A DNA stretch of 64,000 nt, taken from positions 38,135 through 102,134 of the forward strand of contig JAJPHV010000152.1 of NCBI GenBank assembly GCA_021325095.1, given 5' to 3'. The DNA is from Chloroflexota bacterium. Its GTDB lineage: Bacteria > Chloroflexota > Anaerolineae > Aggregatilineales > UBA2796. The notes under the pieces were generated by a model. It saw only the letters and a list, made by a program, of their open reading frames with translations. It did not search any database and was not told where the DNA came from. Position numbers and translations under genes: made by a program. This document shows, piece after piece, positions 25,244 through 34,021 of the stretch. The first letter of the stretch is position 1. Every line of letters begins with the position of its first letter.

Positions 25244-26018
25244 GTTTCGCCTTCCTTCCTGTGATTAAGCCAATATTGTGCTGGAGAGCTTCTGCCCAGG
25301 CGTTGTCCTGTTCGAGTAATTCGAGTGCGCGCAAAGCTGAGGCACCCATTTCGTTAGCCTCTTCTTGTACGCCATTCATGTGCTGAATATCATCTGGCGT
25401 CCAGGGAGCAGTCTCTATCCCGGCATCCCACAGCATGTCCTGTGTGTAGTCCACCAAAGTGTTGCCGGACATACCGAACAGCCAGCGCAGCAGATTGGCG
25501 AGATCGGCGTGAGGGCAATCTTCGCCGTCAGGTTCGAGGCTGGCGATGAGTCGAGTGGCAACTTCTCTAGCCTGGTCCGCATTGCCCTTGGCTGGGATAC
25601 CGAACCAGGCTGCGATAGGTACAAGTCGAGGGGCCATCTCGGCCAGTTCACCGAAGTATTCGTCCACGTCAACGCCAAGGGCATCAAAAGGCACACCGAA
25701 CTTGAATTCCTCAACGTCGTTCAACTCGGCGATCAGGTATCGGTTTGCGCCGTCGCAGATGGCCCGGTTGAGAGCTATGTAACCCTCACCACGCCATAGA
25801 CGCTTTACCACATCAGCATATACGTCATGAAAGCAGACCCGGCAAACGGATAGCGCGTATTCCAAGTCGTTATCTTCGTCGCCAGCGTAGTACCTATCAG
25901 AATCCATGTCTGATGAACCCATCGGATCGAGCCACGCTGCGGTGCAGGCGAGGGCCGTCACAGGATCGGCTAACAAGGCCGTGACCAGGAAACTTTGTGC
26001 CTGCAGCAATGGATTCAT
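25170..26018 (-). CDS. Hypothetical protein in the PRTRC-like cassette (position of protein F)
   Basis: The 282-aa product is acidic and helical, with Cys residues in CRVCFHD near 60 and a WRGEGYIALNRAICDGANRY stretch. Sequence alone does not identify it; its place directly upstream of the B-like gene would fit PRTRC protein F or A, but this is not shown. The ATG overlaps the TGA of the gene before it (ATGA), and its 3' end overlaps the start of the B-like gene by 74 bp, so the three genes form a tightly coupled operon. Confidence 0.6.
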   Translation of the reverse strand: MNPLLQAQSFLVTALLADPVTALACTAAWLDPMGSSDMDSDRYYAGDEDNDLEYALSVCRVCFHDVYADVVKRLWRGEGYIALNRAICDGANRYLIAELNDVEEFKFGVPFDALGVDVDEYFGELAEMAPRLVPIAAWFGIPAKGNADQAREVATRLIASLEPDGEDCPHADLANLLRWLFGMSGNTLVDYTQDMLWDAGIETAPWTPDDIQHMNGVQEEANEMGASALRALELLEQDNAWAEALQHNIGLITGRKAKRDRTTLQWPQYARYDDPDTAKPHP

Positions 26019-26281
26019 AGCCCAAACTCCAGAATAGGTAGACGAAACGGAACAGGCGGTAGCATTGCGAGTTTCCCGGCTGCGCTCATGGAACGGTTCC
26101 CGTATTCGATAAACTCAATGGTGGCCTGGACAACTTGCTCAGTTGACACCTCACCTGGAAACCAGTGACCGGGTGTGGGTTGACACTGCCGAAGCAGCGC
26201 CAACCCGGACAGTTCAACCGGCGGTATCTGTTCCAGGCAGGCCAACAAGTCTTCGGCGGTCAGAGGTGAGACTTGAAGCAT
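26015..26281 (-). CDS. Small hypothetical protein whose start lies in an array repeat
   Basis: The likely start is the ATG at 26281. The frame is open further upstream to 26551, but that part is the repeat array and has low-complexity content. The 88-aa product is helical with a LTAEDLLACLEQIPPVE start and a proline-rich end. No family is recognised. The start codon sits inside the first array repeat, with the complement reading GGACACTTTATG, so a protein bound to the array could block initiation. The stop overlaps the start of the next gene. Confidence 0.5.
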   Translation of the reverse strand: MLQVSPLTAEDLLACLEQIPPVELSGLALLRQCQPTPGHWFPGEVSTEQVVQATIEFIEYGNRSMSAAGKLAMLPPVPFRLPILEFGL

Positions 26282-26919
26282 AAAGTGTCCCCATTTTGAA
26301 GCATATCCTGTCCTAATCGGGCGATATTCGAGCGGTTTTGTGGTCGTTGAGTCATGCTTCTTGAAGCACATCCTGTCCAAAGTCGTGGATTTTGAAGCAT
26401 AAAGCGTCCCAAAGTTGGAACAGGTAACTAGAGCAGAGTCATCCAAACCCCTGCTCAGAGAAGAGCGGTTGGGGCTACAGCAAGCGGCAATCGCAGACAA
26501 AACCATATCATTGCCAGCTCGATTTGAAAGCATAAAGCTTCCAAATGGCAATTTTATGGTTTAAGTCACAAGAGGGTGTGATTTGAACCATAAAACTTCC
26601 TCATTTGGAAGCATATCCCTTCCGAAAAACGTTAGTTTGGGGTGGTTTGAGTGGGTATTGCCTACTTCTTGGAAGCATAAAACTTCCTAAAGTTGGATTT
26701 GGAAGCATAAAGCTTCCCAAAGTTAAATACGGCAGGCGTCTATTTGAGCCAAAGCGGTGGAGCGGAACCTACTGAGGCGCTGCTCCGAGGTTGCTATTCC
26801 GCCGTCAGATTTCGGCATGGGATGGCTTAAATCCTGCCTTTTTCGCGCCGATTTGGAACCATAAAACTTCCACGCGGTTTGGAACCATAAAGCTTCCAAA
26901 CGGAAGTTTTATGGTTTAA
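26275..26919. repeat. Iteron-like array, about 13 copies of a 17-bp imperfect palindrome
   Basis: The consensus is GGAAGCATAAAGCTTCC, usually flanked by TTT and AAA. Copies start near 26275, 26298, 26363, 26394, 26526, 26585, 26607, 26671, 26701, 26855 and 26881; two more, at about 26548 and 26902, are inverted. Variants are GGAACCATAAA(A/G)CTTCC and a subgroup with CATATCC(T/C). Spacing is irregular. A hairpin with GGAGC/GCTCC arms lies near 26759-26787 between copy groups. The array fills the only large gap in the minus-strand block. Iterons for replication initiation, partition sites or operators are all possible. No intact gene is supported within 26282-26950. Confidence 0.88.
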
Positions 26920-26950
26920 ATTACAGAGGGCTGCCCGTGAACATGGTTGC

Positions 26951-27178
26951 CTACCCTTTGCGGCCTGGCTGGGGCATGAACTCGACAATCCGCAGGTCAC
27001 CTTCGCTCGTGGTCTCGGTGCGTTCGCGGATGCTCGCATTGGCAACTTCAGGATAGGTCGCTTTGAGCAGGTTGCGTATCTGCTCATTGTTCAAGGAGAC
27101 AGTCGAAGAATCCTCAACGATACGGTTTGTGCCGATCTTGAAAACGCGGGGGATTGCCGGTGACGGATTGTTAGTCAT
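26951..27178 (-). CDS. PRTRC system protein C
   Basis: The 75-aa product fits PRTRC protein C: a short start, PRVFKIG strand, a helix after SLNNEQIRNLL with the KATYPEVANA text (the family has a YPELTTA-like motif), and a basic RKG ending preceded by a strand with RIVEFMP. The role in the cassette is unknown. It lies 21 bp after the acidic-tailed gene upstream and immediately before the repeat array, so transcription from the upper half of the block must cross the array to reach the B and ThiF-like genes. Confidence 0.78.
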   Translation of the reverse strand: MTNNPSPAIPRVFKIGTNRIVEDSSTVSLNNEQIRNLLKATYPEVANASIRERTETTSEGDLRIVEFMPQPGRKG

Positions 27179-27199
27179 TGCATGCGCTCCTTATGGAAA

Positions 27200-27631
27200 C
27201 TAAAACAGGCTTAACGTGACAGGCTTGCTGCTCTCAGATGCCGGGATGGGTGCGGGCGTCTCGTCGCCAGGTTCGCTCACGGTCTCATCCAGTTCGCCCT
27301 CGTCGCTGCCTTCCTCAGCGGCTTCGTCGCTATCTTCCGTATCGTTAGCTGGATCAGGGGCAGAAGGAGTGCTGTTGGTCTGCGGTGGCTGCGTGGGCGC
27401 AGTGGACAGATCAGGCGGTGGGTTTTTCTCGATGCCCATCAGTTGTGCAGCAGCGTCCTGAAGCGCACGGGTGATTCCGGCCAGGTCACTGTAGGTAAAT
27501 TGGCGGAGTGCCGCCAGCGCGCCTCGTTGGATGAGGATCGTGCCGGTACGTACAAGGCCACCCTCATCGGGCAGTGTCAGAGTGATGACCGTCGGTGGTT
27601 TCTGCGGCGATTTGGTCGCTTTTTTGGACAT
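27200..27631 (-). CDS. Small protein with acidic tail and TLSLF end (possible PRTRC E)
   Basis: The ATG at 27631 follows AGGAGG. The 143-aa product has a compact N-terminal domain (TVITLTLPDEGGLVRTG strand, LAALRQFTYSDLAGI helix), then about 70 residues rich in Pro, Glu, Asp and Ser, and it ends PVTLSLF. The C-terminal LSLF resembles the sliding-clamp-binding pentapeptide QLxLF with Thr in place of Gln. The position just before protein C matches PRTRC protein E, but sequence support is weak. Confidence 0.5.
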   Translation of the reverse strand: MSKKATKSPQKPPTVITLTLPDEGGLVRTGTILIQRGALAALRQFTYSDLAGITRALQDAAAQLMGIEKNPPPDLSTAPTQPPQTNSTPSAPDPANDTEDSDEAAEEGSDEGELDETVSEPGDETPAPIPASESSKPVTLSLF

Positions 27632-27642
27632 AGAGCCTCCTC

Positions 27643-28266
27643 TTAAGGTAAAGGAAAGCGGGTGAACCAATTCATGATCGGGTAGGCCATGACGAGACCG
27701 CCCACCGCTCCTTCGCTCACGCCGTCACGCAGGTAACGCGCCCCAGCAGCGAGCTTCTCTTGCACGTAGCTGTTATGGCTTTCACTGAGAACTGCATGGG
27801 CGGCTTGAGCAATGTGGGCAATGGCACTGAGCCACCAAAACACCACTCGTCCACGCCAACCGTGATGATCGCTGGCCGCGCGGGCACCCGATTCAGCCAG
27901 GATGTGGAGTGTTTCTAGCATGTGCAACAAGCCAGCAGTCAGTACCGTTTCGTCCGCATTGCTGTCGAAGTGGCGTAAGTGCTGCTCTGCCAATGCAAAC
28001 AGTTCCAGGTTCTGGTACTTGACGAGTGCCGCGCCAAGCCGCACAGACGCACCTCGATACAGTTCAGCGCCACTCCGCTCGAATGCGCTGTCGATCAGCA
28101 TGTTCATCAGCGCCGTGTGATCGGGATGGGCTTCGCCGCCTGGTAAACCGGCAGCCAACGCCTCCCTGAAAGCCCGATAGCTGTCGTTGTTATAATGTCC
28201 GTTATAGTGGTCAAGGACGTTCTGCGGAACATTCAGGGCTTGCAACGGAAATTGCGGTGAAGACAT
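27643..28266 (-). CDS. Hypothetical protein of the replication block
   Basis: The 207-aa product is helical and His-rich, with RAFREALAAGLPGGEAHPD and a HHGWRGRVVFWWLSAIAHIAQAAHAVL region that is hydrophobic but probably an amphipathic helix pair rather than membrane. No family is recognised. GGAG precedes the ATG. It overlaps nothing; 11 bp separate it from the next gene and about 215 bp from the primase gene upstream, so it belongs to the same transcription unit. Confidence 0.55.
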   Translation of the reverse strand: MSSPQFPLQALNVPQNVLDHYNGHYNNDSYRAFREALAAGLPGGEAHPDHTALMNMLIDSAFERSGAELYRGASVRLGAALVKYQNLELFALAEQHLRHFDSNADETVLTAGLLHMLETLHILAESGARAASDHHGWRGRVVFWWLSAIAHIAQAAHAVLSESHNSYVQEKLAAGARYLRDGVSEGAVGGLVMAYPIMNWFTRFPLP

Positions 28267-28481
28267 TTGGGGGACTCCTTACTGACGGTGGACATAACAA
28301 AGCGCCGAAGCGAAGCAGATCACTCCGGCGCGACGCAGAGGAAACAGCCTGGTCTTATCAGCCTCACCTCCTTTTCAGCGCTTTGGCAGGCGACGCTTCC
28401 CTGGATGAAGGGTTTGGCCCTGGCATGATTTTCAGTTCTGTGAACTGCTCTCAGGGCGATCCATCGGCTGATTGGTCAGGA

Positions 28482-29459
28482 TCAGGCGGCCTTGCGGGGT
28501 TTCAAGTACACACCGCCGTAATCCTGCGCATTGACGCCCAGCAGTGGACACAACTCGTTGAGGTAGAGCCGTCCGTGCCGTCCAAAGCAATGTCCAATGC
28601 CCAGCGTTGCGTTGAAATTGAAATGTTTGCCAGGGTGATCCCTGGTATGTCCACAGGGACACAGGGACGCAATCCACCCTCGCCGGTCGAACCCGCCATA
28701 GTCGTCCACCAGAACCTTGACAATGGCGCTGATGAGGACGGGATTCAAAGGGTCAAATTGGTGTGTGTCCCTGTTGCTGCTGCGATGATGGGTGGGTCGA
28801 CGGGCGCGATTCCGGCCTGGAAACGCCTGCAAGGCAGGGAGGGCAGCCAGATGCGGTAGAAAATCTGTGAAGCTGTAGCGTCGCTCGTCATGCAATTCGA
28901 CAATCTGGCAGCGTGCGCCATGTCGCTCTGGCTTGGTGTTCATGGTTCCTGGCAGTCTCATGGGTTGCGTACTTGCAAAGTGGCACCCGCCGAAACGAGA
29001 GGCCAGATAGAGCAAAACAAGGTCGGCAGCGGCAAAATCCCCGGTGGGTTTTGCCAGGAACCAATAGCTGTGATAGCCGCCTCCGCTACGTACCAGGCAG
29101 GACGGCGGCTTCCGAAGTGCATTCAAATCGCGCTGACGTTTGGCTGTGAGCGGTTCATCCACATCCAGAAAGAGGGCCGATAGCGATACCAGATCGCCGC
29201 GTGTCCCCCGGTGCAACTGATCCAGGCCGGGGCGGCAAGTAGCCATCGACACGAATGCGCCCCAGCCCAGGTCGTTAGCATGACTAAGCCGCTCCAGGTC
29301 AAGCTGGCGCTGAATCTGACTGCCGATCAGCGTGTGGCGTGATATGACAGGATGCTCCCCATCGGGATGAATGGCCGTCAACGTGATGCATTCTGCCCGT
29401 TCGGGTGGCACGCACCCGAATAGGCATTGGAGAAAGAGGTAAGTTTCCCAGGTGATCAT
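28482..29459 (-). CDS. Archaeo-eukaryotic-type primase (AEP) with C-terminal zinc finger
   Basis: The 325-aa product shows primase-polymerase motifs: the acidic pair in FLDVD (97-101), SGGGYHSYW (125-133, nucleotide-binding His) and RLPGTMNTK (168-176), as in RepB' and prim-pol-like primases of plasmids and integrative elements. The C-terminal part has CPCGH (267-271) and HCFGRH (290-295), a likely CHC2-like zinc finger. It would make primers, and perhaps extend them, for element replication. GGGAGC precedes the ATG. It lies 15 bp after the helicase gene, giving a primase-helicase pair. Confidence 0.75.
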   Translation of the reverse strand: MITWETYLFLQCLFGCVPPERAECITLTAIHPDGEHPVISRHTLIGSQIQRQLDLERLSHANDLGWGAFVSMATCRPGLDQLHRGTRGDLVSLSALFLDVDEPLTAKRQRDLNALRKPPSCLVRSGGGYHSYWFLAKPTGDFAAADLVLLYLASRFGGCHFASTQPMRLPGTMNTKPERHGARCQIVELHDERRYSFTDFLPHLAALPALQAFPGRNRARRPTHHRSSNRDTHQFDPLNPVLISAIVKVLVDDYGGFDRRGWIASLCPCGHTRDHPGKHFNFNATLGIGHCFGRHGRLYLNELCPLLGVNAQDYGGVYLKPRKAA

Positions 29460-29474
29460 GCTGTGCTCCCTGCG

Positions 29475-32400
29475 TTAGAACAACGCGAGTTGCACGGGCT
29501 GGGGGGCTGTGACCAGGCTAGGTAAGGGCAGTGGCTTGATGAATCGAGCTGTGACTGAGGGGCCATCTGTAGGCGCATCGCTCAGGTTGGGCTTGTGGCG
29601 CGCTGGACGAGTCGGGCGAGAGTGTGTTGGCTTCGGTTGGCTGTTGTGAGCGGACTCAGTTGTGACGTCCTCGATCTGGGCCTGTCTGTTGAACACCAGA
29701 TCGTAAATGCTACAGGCCGCAGCGGGTTGTGGTAACGGAGAAGCAACCAGTAGCGCGAGAACGTCCTCCGTCCCTTCGAGAACGGTCTCTTTGGACGGAG
29801 CAGGCGTTGTCTCGGCTTCTGCCTGATCTTGTTCTGCGACGTACCAGGCACTCTCGGTGGCATCGACCTCATGTGCGTGGCGTTCAAAGAGGGCGCGCAA
29901 GTCGGTGGACGCTGTGTCGCTTCCAATTTCCGTGGCGAGTGCCGCCAGCAGATCGCCGCTTCCGCCTCCAGTCAGCGCACTCAGGCCAACCCCGGTATCT
30001 TCGCCGTACAGCAGCGCTGCCGCCTGCTGTTTGCGCCCGATCAGCTCGATGGCCTGGTTCTCCATCAACCCGATATAGTGTGGATAGTAGACCTTGCACG
30101 GACGATCCTGGATCAACCGCCAGGCGCGCCGGGACGCCTGACTCATCACGAAAAGTGAATAATCAACTTCCAGGAATATGATCGTTGGAAAGTCAATCAG
30201 GTCGAGGCCCGTCTGTACTAGGCGTGGATTACAGATCAGAACGTTGACGCCACGCCTGGCCTGCTCATTCAGAAGTCGTTCGCGTCTGAAGGCAGGCGTG
30301 CTGCTGCGGAGGATGTAGGGCTTGGCGAGTATGCAAGCCTGCGTGATCTTCTCGGCCACACGCGCCTGGATGTCACGGGTGCCAGTTTGACGGACGAACA
30401 CCGCTACGCCGCGCCTCTGTTCGAGTTCGGCTTTCACAGTTTCTACCAACCACTGCTCTTTGCTATAGAGGTGATCTTCAGGGAGCGCCGGGATGGTCAG
30501 CACGTGATAGCTCTCAAACTCCTTAGAATCGCGGCTGAGACGCCGGTTGTGGATGCACACCTCGTCCCGATAGGGCGCGCCAGGCCACGACAGCAACGCC
30601 TGGAGATACATGCCGAGCGCGCTGTTGTCACCCTCAAGACGCCGCTCGAATAGGTACTTACCGAGGGCTTGCTTGGCACTGTCATACGCGGATTTGATGG
30701 CGGCGTCCGGCTCGATAGGTACCGGGATCTCTTCGAAGTCCGGCATCTTGCGACCCATATCCATCAGGCCCACGAAGCAGCAGTGGTCGATGATTTCCGC
30801 AACAAGCAGGGGTGAACAGCCCGGCGCTTCTTTGGGCTTGTGTTCGTGGCGGACTTTGCCGCTATACACGCCCGCCTGATCATATTGCGGCCTGTATTCG
30901 ACAATGCGTTCCAGGCAACCCATCGTCTTGACCCACTTGTTGAGGCCTTGCCCCCAGGGGTATTTAGCTCGGATGCGGGGATTGAACGTGTACTCGATGG
31001 CATACAGCGAGCTGGCGGCGCCACCGTACAGCGTCCCAGTCAGACCAAGACACTTCCGAGCGGCGTTTGCCAGGATCATCATGGCCTCGCCCTGATCCGT
31101 ACTGGCCGATTTGCACTCATGCAGCTCATCGCCGATGTAGAGGAACAGGCGTTCCTTGTAGCGGGTGGCGATGAATTCCGCCAGTGGCGTGCGTGGGTTC
31201 CGACGCTTAGGCTGCCGAGTTTCAGCCCGTTGCAGGCGATGAGGTTTGCGGGTCAGTTTGGCAGCGACTTGACCGGCTTCCTCCTCGGTCAGATCCATCA
31301 ATTGTGCGGCGCGTTCTTGCCGTTCCTGTCGCGCCTTGCTGCTAACCGTGCGGGCAGGGTCACTGAAAGTGCGCTTCCTGGTCCAGAGCGCCGACCGGCA
31401 GTTCGGGCAAAAGCGAGGAATTCGGTTAAGCCAGGCGGTGGAGGCAGGCTTGTTGTCATCGACCTCTTCAGCTTCTCGCTTCCGCCGCTTCTGGAACGTC
31501 GGTGACATTGGGCCGTCGGTGGGTTCGGCTGCGGGTTCTGATCTGGCGCGCGCTGGCCGAGGCGTGACGGCCATCCCTGGCGCATGACCGAGTGCGGCCC
31601 TTTCCTCATCAGTCAGAGGGCGCGGGTAGGGCCGGGGCCGATCAAAGTGGAGACGCGCCTTCGCCCGGTCCCGCAGTAATTTGTGGCTGAGATCGTCCGC
31701 TTCGATGACCACTTTGCCGCAGCAGGGGCAAATGGGAATCCGCATGTCGATGCGGCGCTCCCCGGTGACAGGCTGGTTAGTTCGAGGATCTATCGGTGGT
31801 GGCGCATCTTTGGGCCACCGGATGACAGATGTTCTCTTCCAGTTCACCGCGATGTCCCAACCCTCGCCGAGCTTTGCTGCCTCTCTGGAGACAATGCCGA
31901 AGTTGAGTGTGTCTAGGGGTTGTTTTTCGGCAGCGTCCATGAACTGGCACACGTCATCGACGTTGTTGAGAATCTTGACGTGGGTGCGGATACCCACCTC
32001 TTTGACTTCCCGTTCCCATTTTTCGACCAGGTGTGGCGGACACATCGTGATCACGACCTGGCCCTGGCGCATCTGGGGAACCAGGCCAGCCGCGATGGTC
32101 GCCCCCATGATGGTCTTGCCCGCGCCTGGCTCACCCACGAGGATCACGCTCCGGCGGCTCTTGAGCGCCGTGAGGCAAGCAGCGATGACGTGCCTCTGGG
32201 TCTGATACAGCTTGCCGCTTTTCGAGCGAGCCAACAGCGTTTTATATGCGCTGTAATCGAAGTTGTACATGGGTGCAAAGTTGTCGTCGAGATATTTGAG
32301 GAGTGCTATTTTGTGAGTCTTGATGAAGGAAGCAATCGGTGCATCACCCGTGATTTCCTCATAGTCACCGTTCTCTCCGGTCAGGGTGATAGTGACCACC

Positions 32401-33416
32401 GACTGGGTACGGAATACCTCGCGGTCAATCGACCCTCCCTGTCCGCCGTCGTCGTACTCGTCGTCACTCGACGCGGTAGTTGCGCTGTCCTCGGCTTTCA
32501 CTTCAACCGTTTCTACCGTAGAGCGGATCGCCATCGGCCCCTTATCAGTCTCGACGATCAGACCGTTGAATAGCCCTGCCATCAGGATCAGGGCAAGCTG
32601 ACCTCCGCGGGGGCGGACAACCGGGCTGACTTTCGTAGCAACAGGCTGCGGCTCAACAAGCGACTGGAAGGCTGTGCCGTATTGAGTACCGCTTTCCAGC
32701 ACCGCCGCCTCTGCCTCCGCAGGAGTGATGTGTTCCGGCAAGAAGACCAGGTGCTTACGCTGGATCGGCTCGGCGAACTCGTAGCAGGGTGTCTGCTGCG
32801 GGGTCAATTCAGGGAAGGCGTTATTGCGCACAACTTCCAGCAGATTCAGGACAAGCTGCTGCGGATCGGCTTTCCGCTCCCCCTGGTGCGCTACCACCAC
32901 GACCTGGTGATATTCGCCGAGATGCAAACCGGGCAATGCCCATAAATCGATCTGATCGCAGCGGGTCGCCAGGAACGACAACGCTTCTGTGGTGATGTGA
33001 TGCTTATAGACACACCACATCATGTAGCCCTCTGGACGCACCCACTTCCAGGCGTGTTTCAGCATCCCAAATTCGCGGCGCTTCACGTCGCTGGCCGTGT
33101 CCCACGCATAGGGCGGGTTGAGCCACACATCGAAGCTGTAGTTGGTCGCTTTGAGCGTGAACATATCGCCGTGAACCGTCTGGCGCGGACCAAACAGCGC
33201 CTTGCATTTGGCTGCTCGCTCATCATCCAATTCGTTGGCAAAAGGGGTGAGATTCCAGGCTTTGGCGAAGAAATCCAGCGCTTCGCCCTCACCCGCACAA
33301 GGATCTAGCAGCCTGCCACCACGCTTGTTGGGTGCAAATAATGAGGCAAAAGGCGCCAGATGTTCAGTCAGCAGCTTGAAATAGCCGCCCTTCTCGTAAC
33401 TCGTAAGGCGTGTCAT
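29475..33416 (-). CDS. DNA methyltransferase fused to SF2 helicase, clamp-binding tail
   Basis: The 1,313-aa product has three parts. Residues 1-180 are an adenine-type methyltransferase similar to DUF6094 proteins, with SAM loop DPCAGEG (38-44) and catalytic NPPY (100-103). Residues about 380-1150 are a helicase with Walker A GEPGAGKT (428-435), DELH (763-766), LTGTLYGG (792-799) and a late NPRLVQTGLDL motif; two CPxC pairs (563-566, 670-673) make a zinc-binding insert. A disordered tail ends in QLALF, the canonical beta-clamp-binding pentapeptide. It may unwind and mark element DNA during replication, or modify it against host restriction. Which is not shown. Confidence 0.8.
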   Translation of the reverse strand: MTRLTSYEKGGYFKLLTEHLAPFASLFAPNKRGGRLLDPCAGEGEALDFFAKAWNLTPFANELDDERAAKCKALFGPRQTVHGDMFTLKATNYSFDVWLNPPYAWDTASDVKRREFGMLKHAWKWVRPEGYMMWCVYKHHITTEALSFLATRCDQIDLWALPGLHLGEYHQVVVVAHQGERKADPQQLVLNLLEVVRNNAFPELTPQQTPCYEFAEPIQRKHLVFLPEHITPAEAEAAVLESGTQYGTAFQSLVEPQPVATKVSPVVRPRGGQLALILMAGLFNGLIVETDKGPMAIRSTVETVEVKAEDSATTASSDDEYDDGGQGGSIDREVFRTQSVVTITLTGENGDYEEITGDAPIASFIKTHKIALLKYLDDNFAPMYNFDYSAYKTLLARSKSGKLYQTQRHVIAACLTALKSRRSVILVGEPGAGKTIMGATIAAGLVPQMRQGQVVITMCPPHLVEKWEREVKEVGIRTHVKILNNVDDVCQFMDAAEKQPLDTLNFGIVSREAAKLGEGWDIAVNWKRTSVIRWPKDAPPPIDPRTNQPVTGERRIDMRIPICPCCGKVVIEADDLSHKLLRDRAKARLHFDRPRPYPRPLTDEERAALGHAPGMAVTPRPARARSEPAAEPTDGPMSPTFQKRRKREAEEVDDNKPASTAWLNRIPRFCPNCRSALWTRKRTFSDPARTVSSKARQERQERAAQLMDLTEEEAGQVAAKLTRKPHRLQRAETRQPKRRNPRTPLAEFIATRYKERLFLYIGDELHECKSASTDQGEAMMILANAARKCLGLTGTLYGGAASSLYAIEYTFNPRIRAKYPWGQGLNKWVKTMGCLERIVEYRPQYDQAGVYSGKVRHEHKPKEAPGCSPLLVAEIIDHCCFVGLMDMGRKMPDFEEIPVPIEPDAAIKSAYDSAKQALGKYLFERRLEGDNSALGMYLQALLSWPGAPYRDEVCIHNRRLSRDSKEFESYHVLTIPALPEDHLYSKEQWLVETVKAELEQRRGVAVFVRQTGTRDIQARVAEKITQACILAKPYILRSSTPAFRRERLLNEQARRGVNVLICNPRLVQTGLDLIDFPTIIFLEVDYSLFVMSQASRRAWRLIQDRPCKVYYPHYIGLMENQAIELIGRKQQAAALLYGEDTGVGLSALTGGGSGDLLAALATEIGSDTASTDLRALFERHAHEVDATESAWYVAEQDQAEAETTPAPSKETVLEGTEDVLALLVASPLPQPAAACSIYDLVFNRQAQIEDVTTESAHNSQPKPTHSRPTRPARHKPNLSDAPTDGPSVTARFIKPLPLPSLVTAPQPVQLALF

Positions 33417-33573
33417 GGAATGATTCCTTTGTCACGTGGTGCATGAACTGGGCTTGTGGGTTTTCGGATTTATTTCCCGGTTGTCAGACCAGGCATCAAG
33501 ATTTCAAAGGTTCTGGGCAAAACGTCTAGACTGGGGAACCTGGGACAAGCGTGCGGTTGGTACAGAAACAAAA

Positions 33574-33597
33574 AGAGCATCCCCTATGAGATGCTCT
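33574..33597 (-). terminator. Terminator of the small gene at 33637-33870
   Basis: AGAGCATC (33574-33581) and GATGCTCT (33590-33597) form a perfect stem with an 8-base loop; the minus strand continues with TTTTTG. It lies 40 bp past the stop codon and would separate the helicase gene from genes upstream. Confidence 0.85.
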
Positions 33598-33636
33598 ACT
33601 GAAAGTTGCGCTGAAGGAAGCTGGCACGACTGCGGT

Positions 33637-33870
33637 TCATGCCTCCTGAAACCATATCCCACTGAAGCGGCGGATTTCACCGTTGTCGAGGAAACGCACC
33701 CAGCACGTATGAATACCGATACTGTACGGATGCACATTATCGCACAGTGGGTACGCGACAGTGATGCACTTCCGATGTGGGTCAACAGTCGATAGACCAA
33801 CGATGTAACCGAGAGTACCGGGTTTCGGCAGTTTGGTGTGATGAAAATTCTGCCGTGTACTTTTGAGCAT
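33637..33870 (-). CDS. Small hypothetical protein
   Basis: The ATG at 33870 has a GGAGG site seven bases upstream; longer forms starting at 33984 are less likely. The 77-aa product is beta-rich with a GTLGYIVGLSTVDPHRKCITVAY region, split over two strands, and a TCWVRFLDNGEIRRFSG strand, resembling small beta-barrel domains (SH3- or KOW-like). No family is recognised. It has its own terminator, so it is transcribed with upstream genes rather than with the helicase. Confidence 0.55.
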   Translation of the reverse strand: MLKSTRQNFHHTKLPKPGTLGYIVGLSTVDPHRKCITVAYPLCDNVHPYSIGIHTCWVRFLDNGEIRRFSGIWFQEA

Positions 33871-34021
33871 GTTCAGGCCTCCACACATAGAAATATGGGT
33901 TGAGCGAAGGGACGAATCGCTGGCCGGACCTTTCTCGGCCACAGAGCCTGCGTCTCGGAAGTGTTTCACAAGTTTTTGCTTCAACGAGGTTTGAAGTCAT
34001 CTGTTCACCCGGCTAGGCGCG

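Noticed and set aside
26282..26551. Upstream extension of the gene at 26015-26281
   Set aside because: The open frame there runs through repeat units, has no ribosome site, and the residues have no protein-like pattern.
26275..26919. CRISPR array
   Set aside because: The repeats are 17-bp palindromes with irregular spacing, some overlapping or inverted, and there are no cas genes. Iteron- or operator-like sites explain them better.
26827..27087. 86-codon minus-strand frame overlapping PRTRC C
   Set aside because: It is in another frame over a recognised gene and its end is encoded by array repeats.
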